A stretch of DNA of 64,000 nt from UBA6912 sp963792895 (lineage in GTDB: Bacteria > Actinomycetota > Acidimicrobiia > Spongiisociales > UBA5794): the NCBI GenBank assembly GCA_963792895.1, contig CAWBYA010000002.1, positions 12,701 through 76,700 on the forward strand. Direction: 5' to 3'. Under the pieces are notes generated by a model, which saw only the letters and a list, made by a program, of their open reading frames with translations, did not search any database and had not been told where the DNA came from. Position 1 is the stretch's first letter. Each line of letters starts with the position of its first letter. Positions 61,097 through 64,000 of the stretch are shown piece by piece. A program made the position numbers and the translations under genes.

Positions 61097-61100
61097 CGTG

Positions 61101-61670
61101 ATGGCGACCCTGCCGTCCGCCGGCGCATACGACGTGGTCGTCGTCGGCTCCGGCTCGGCCGGCTCGCCGGCGGCCATCGGTGCGGCCCGCGGCGGGTCCC
61201 GCACCCTGCTGATCGAGAAGCTTCCCTTTCTCGGCGGCAACTCGACAGCCGTGCTCGACACGTTCTACGGGTTCGTGACACCCGGCGAGCGCCTCCGAAA
61301 GGTGGTTGCCGGCATCGCAGACGAGGTGGTCGACGAGCTGCGCCGGCTGAGCGAGGTCGTGTCACGGCAGAACACGTACGGAGCCGGCATCCGTGTCACC
61401 TACGCCGCCGAGCGTCTGAAAGTGGTGTGGGAGCGCCTCGTCACGGCCGCAGGCGCCCGGGTGATGCTGCACTCGTTCCTGCAGGGCGTGGCGGTGTCAA
61501 AAGGGCGAGTCGTTGAGCTGGTCGTCGCCACCAAAGGAGGGCTGCGGTGGCTTGTCGCTGGCTTCGCTGAGATGCTGCTGAACAGCGGCCTCATCCGGGA
61601 CGACGTCCACCGCATGTTCGTTGCCGATCCCGCCAGTTTCTTCGCCTTCGAGTCTCGGGAGGCGGCATGA
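61101..61670 (+). pseudogene. Chimeric remnant: FAD-dependent oxidoreductase N-terminus joined to a phosphotriesterase-like C-terminus
   Basis: Residues 1-145 are the start of an FAD_oxidored enzyme (AYDVVVVGSGSAGSPAAIGAARGGSRTLLIEKLPFLGGNSTAVLDTFYGF, GxGxxG dinucleotide motif and Glu). After VVATKGGLRW the sequence loses this family. Instead AEMLLNSGLIRDDVHRMFVADPASFFAF resembles the last helix of phosphotriesterase/amidohydrolase barrels (x-L-x-x-G-x-x-x-x-D-x-x-x-x-x-x-x-N/D-P-x-x-x-x-x-F). The two parts are in frame at about 61540. An internal deletion that fused two neighbouring genes, or an assembly join across them, explains it. The product (189 residues) lacks most of both catalytic domains. 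It overlaps the dehydrogenase gene by 4 bases (ATGA). Confidence 0.65.
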
Positions 61671-62703
61671 TCGACATCCCGACGACAACCATCGGTCTCG
61701 GCAAGCTCGCCCCCGGCCCGGGGAACGTAGGGCTTCGCGAGCAAGCGGTCCGCCGGCCGGGACCCGGCGAGGTCCTGCTCGAAGTCATCAGCGCAGGAAT
61801 CTGCGGAACCGACCTCCATATCGCAGACGGCGAGTTCCCCGCTCGCCCCCGGTGACCATGGGCCACGAGGTGACCGGCGAGGTAGCGCTGCTCGGCGAAG
61901 GCGTCGACGGTGCCTGGCTGGACCGCCGCGTCGCCTGCGAGACGTATTTCGCCTTTTGTGAGCAATGCGCCTTCTGCCGTGCGGGGAGCCCGAATCTCTG
62001 CGCCGAGCGCCGGTCGATCGGTTCTGCCGTCGACGGCGGGTTCGCCAGGTGGTTGACCCTGCCGGTTCGCAACCTCCACGAGCTCCCGCCGCACGTGGGG
62101 CGGTATGCGGGCGCCCTTGTCGAGCCGTTGGCATGTGTGACGAACTGCCTGTTCGACCCATCCGTCGTGGTCGCCGGCGACGACGTGCTCGTGATAGGCC
62201 CGGGAGCGATGGGGGTGCTCACCGCGCAGGCGGCTCGCGCCGCAGGCGGCACCGTCACGCTGGTGGGGCTCGAGCGCGATCGTGCCCGGCTTGCCACTGC
62301 GGCGTCGCTCGGGCTCCAGACGGTCGTGCTCGACGCGGGAGACCTGCCCGACGTGCCGCCGCCCGCGGTTGTGTGCGAGTGCTCGGGTGCGGCGGCGGGA
62401 GCGGCGCTCGGTCTCCAGGCGGTCCGCAAGGGGGGCCGCTACGTTCAGGTGGGCATCTTCGGGCGACCGGTGACGATCCCCTTCGACATCGTGCTGTACA
62501 AGGAGATCATCGTGACGTCCGGATTCGCGAGCACGCCGCGGTCGTGGCAGCGTGCCATGTCGCTCTTGCGCCGCCGGCTCGTGAAACTCGACCCGCTCGT
62601 GACCGACGTCGTCGCGCTCTCGGAGTGGGGACCGGCGTTTGCGGCGACCCGGGCCGCCGAGGGTTTGAAGTTCGTCATCGATCCGAGAGAGGAACTCCCG
62701 TGA
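61667..62703 (+). CDS. Zinc-type alcohol/sorbitol dehydrogenase, one frameshift
   Basis: The first 60 codons (MIDIPTTTIGLGKLAPGPG up to VISAGICGTDLHIADGEFPARP) hold the catalytic Cys of the MDR fold. The frame then stops at 61855. Adding one C in the run at 61846-61850 continues as PPVTMGHEVTGEVALLGEGV (GHE zinc ligands), CEQCAFCRAGSPNLC (structural zinc cysteines), VEPLACVTNCLF, and VLVIGPGAMGVLTAQAARAAGG (NAD site). Corrected length is 345 residues. It oxidises a polyol or sugar alcohol with NAD. The indel sits in a homopolymer, so an assembly error is likely. ATG 61667 overlaps the upstream stop, and the stop overlaps the next SDR. Confidence 0.85.
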
Positions 62704-63491
62704 GCGCAACGTTCGACCTGGTTGGCCCAGCCGCAGTCGTCACCGGGGTGTCACAGGGGATCGGCCGGGCCGTCGCCGTGGCTCTCGCTCGAGCCGGTGC
62801 GAATGTCGTCGGGGTCTACCGGAGCCACCACGAGGGTGCTGACCTGGTGCGACGCCAGATCGAGGACGCCGGCCGCGAGGCTGTGATCGTTGAGGCGGAC
62901 ACCGGCGACCCGGAGACGGCCGACCGGCTCGCCGACGAGGCGATCTCGCGGTTTGGCAGCCTGGACATCTGGGTGAACAACGCTGCACGCCTGATGGTGA
63001 AGCCGCTCGTCGACACCAGCGACGAAGACTGGCATGGGCTGATGGCCGCCAACCTCCACGGCTACTTCTACGGCAGCAGAGCGGCCGCCCGCATCATGTA
63101 CGGGCAGCGGCGTGGTCGCATCATCAACATCACGTCGGCCGCCGACATCCTGGTGGTGGCGAACCTCGGCGCCTACATCGCCGCCAAGGGCGGCATCCTC
63201 GGGCTCACCAAGACGCTCGCCCTCGAGGCGGCGGAGCACGACGTCACGGTGAACGCCGTCTCGCCCGGCGCCACCGACACTCCGCTCAACGCCTCGGCCT
63301 ACACACCGGAGGTGCGCCGTACCTACGAGCACCGCATCCCGCTTGGGCGCATCGGTAGCGAGGACGAGATCGCCGACGTCGTCGTCTTCATGGCCTCGAA
63401 GGGCTCTCGCTACATGACCGGACACGAGGTCGTGGTCGACGGTGGGCTCGTCATCAACGGCACGGTCGGCCACGCCTTGGACGAGTCATGA
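62700..63491 (+). CDS. Short-chain dehydrogenase/reductase
   Basis: The 263-residue protein from GTG 62700 is a classical SDR: AAVVTGVSQGIGRAVAVALARAGANVVGVYRSHHEG (TGxxxGIG), DIWVNNAARL (NNA), INITSAADIL (Ser), YIAAKGG (Tyr-x3-Lys), and SPGATDTPLNA. It ends VVVDGGLVINGTVGHALDES. It overlaps the zinc dehydrogenase gene by 4 bases and probably catalyses another oxidoreduction in the same sugar pathway. Confidence 0.92.
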   Translation: MSATFDLVGPAAVVTGVSQGIGRAVAVALARAGANVVGVYRSHHEGADLVRRQIEDAGREAVIVEADTGDPETADRLADEAISRFGSLDIWVNNAARLMVKPLVDTSDEDWHGLMAANLHGYFYGSRAAARIMYGQRRGRIINITSAADILVVANLGAYIAAKGGILGLTKTLALEAAEHDVTVNAVSPGATDTPLNASAYTPEVRRTYEHRIPLGRIGSEDEIADVVVFMASKGSRYMTGHEVVVDGGLVINGTVGHALDES

Positions 63492-63515
63492 TCTCTCACT
63501 TCGGAGGAGGCAGCA

Positions 63516-64000
63516 GTGGCTGACGACATCTGGGCTGCCCTCGAGGATGGTCGGCTGCCCAACGTGGACGCCATCGTGCAGGCGCGCAGCTCCGTCTCCG
63601 CCGACGGTCGTAGCCACGGGACGCGTGCGATCGACATCCGGGTGTGGGGTGGCGTGGACCTGCGCATCCTCCCGGATCGTGGCTTCGATCTCGGTCAGGC
63701 GTGGTTCCGTGGCATCCCGCTTGCGTGGGTCTCGGCCGTGGGGGAGACCCGTCCCCTGGCCGATCCTCGAGACATGGCATGGAACGACGCCTTCGGCGGC
63801 GGTCTACTCGCGACGTGCGGGCTGCGCAACGTCGGTATGCCCTCTGAGGGCCACGGCCTCCACGGCACTTTCTCGCACCTTGCCGCTCACGAGGTCGACG
63901 TGCGCCGCTTCACCGGAGCGGCGTTCCGACGTGTCGCGGCGACGATCGACGACGTCGGCGTTGACACACCACCTCCGGGTGAGGCACACCATCCGCACCG
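63516..64000 (+). CDS. DUF4432 (aldose 1-epimerase-like) protein, partial
   Basis: GTG 63516 follows a strong GGAGGAGG (63503-63510) by 5 bases. The visible 161 residues contain SHGTRAIDIRVWGGVDLRILPDRGFDLGQAWFRGIPLAWVS, then FGGGLLATCGLRNVGMPSEGHGLHGTFSHLAAHEVDV, the hallmark Gly- and His-rich motifs of DUF4432 galactose-mutarotase-fold proteins. They are thought to bind or epimerise sugars and sit in polyol and inositol clusters. The gene continues beyond the right edge. It is the last visible gene of the catabolic operon. Confidence 0.87.
   Translation, partial: MADDIWAALEDGRLPNVDAIVQARSSVSADGRSHGTRAIDIRVWGGVDLRILPDRGFDLGQAWFRGIPLAWVSAVGETRPLADPRDMAWNDAFGGGLLATCGLRNVGMPSEGHGLHGTFSHLAAHEVDVRRFTGAAFRRVAATIDDVGVDTPPPGEAHHPH

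Overview
The window is G+C-rich DNA with very short intergenic gaps, many GTG and TTG starts, 4-base stop/start overlaps and purine-rich Shine-Dalgarno sequences. It encodes F420-type enzymes (a deazaflavin-dependent nitroreductase and an LLM-class oxidoreductase), SARP/BTAD regulators, RbsABC-type sugar uptake and ROK regulators. This points to a high-G+C Gram-positive actinomycete. The exact lineage is not visible; an Acidimicrobiia-like or other uncultured actinobacterium is only a guess. No complete tRNA or rRNA gene and no CRISPR array was seen.

Positions 1-6500 are an accessory island. It starts with the broken 5' end of a xanthine/CO-dehydrogenase-type gene. Then come toxin-antitoxin modules (cupin plus PIN toxin; hicBA with hicA cut by an IS481 element; RHH antitoxin plus Doc toxin) and an IS30 element inserted in an IS3 remnant. 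Three direct repeats that resemble the 3' half of tRNA-Arg(ACG), each followed by a tRNA-style hairpin, separate the modules. This repeat-plus-TA layout is the most unusual structure in the window.

Positions 6500-32000 mix housekeeping-like singletons with large signalling proteins: a SARP regulator, small envelope proteins, a decayed TetR gene whose operator is intact, YdeI-like proteins, a lactonase / NAD-dependent SDR / PfkB kinase set, a decayed WD40 protein, a TIR-domain membrane protein, MscS, a nitroreductase, a GNAT protein, and a 1730-residue protein joining SARP, Ser/Thr kinase, STAND ATPase, one membrane segment and a beta-propeller. Four SARP-family members or relics lie within about 37 kb.

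Positions 32000-49000 hold a secreted 5'-nucleotidase, a CapA-like lipoprotein, a compact ferrous-iron operon (DtxR regulator, FeoA, FeoB split into separate GTPase and membrane proteins, FeoC-like protein), a SARP-pseudokinase, an emfourin/protealysin-like pair, an LLM oxidoreductase, and an ArsR regulator facing a membrane-protein gene with matching operators at both promoters.

Positions 49000-64000 form a carbohydrate regulon: a ROK kinase and GntR regulator facing a SIS protein and an MFS transporter; then a ROK repressor, an RbsBACC-type ABC transporter and a tightly overlapping catabolic operon (Gfo/Idh/MocA dehydrogenase, TIM-barrel isomerase, a chimeric FAD-oxidoreductase/phosphotriesterase remnant, zinc alcohol dehydrogenase, SDR, DUF4432 protein running off the right edge). 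The substrate is not identifiable from sequence.

Several otherwise good genes (SDR at 12.5-13.4 kb, TIR protein, GNAT, CapA, alcohol dehydrogenase, WD40 relic) are broken by single-base indels, often in homopolymers. Some may be assembly errors rather than true pseudogenes.
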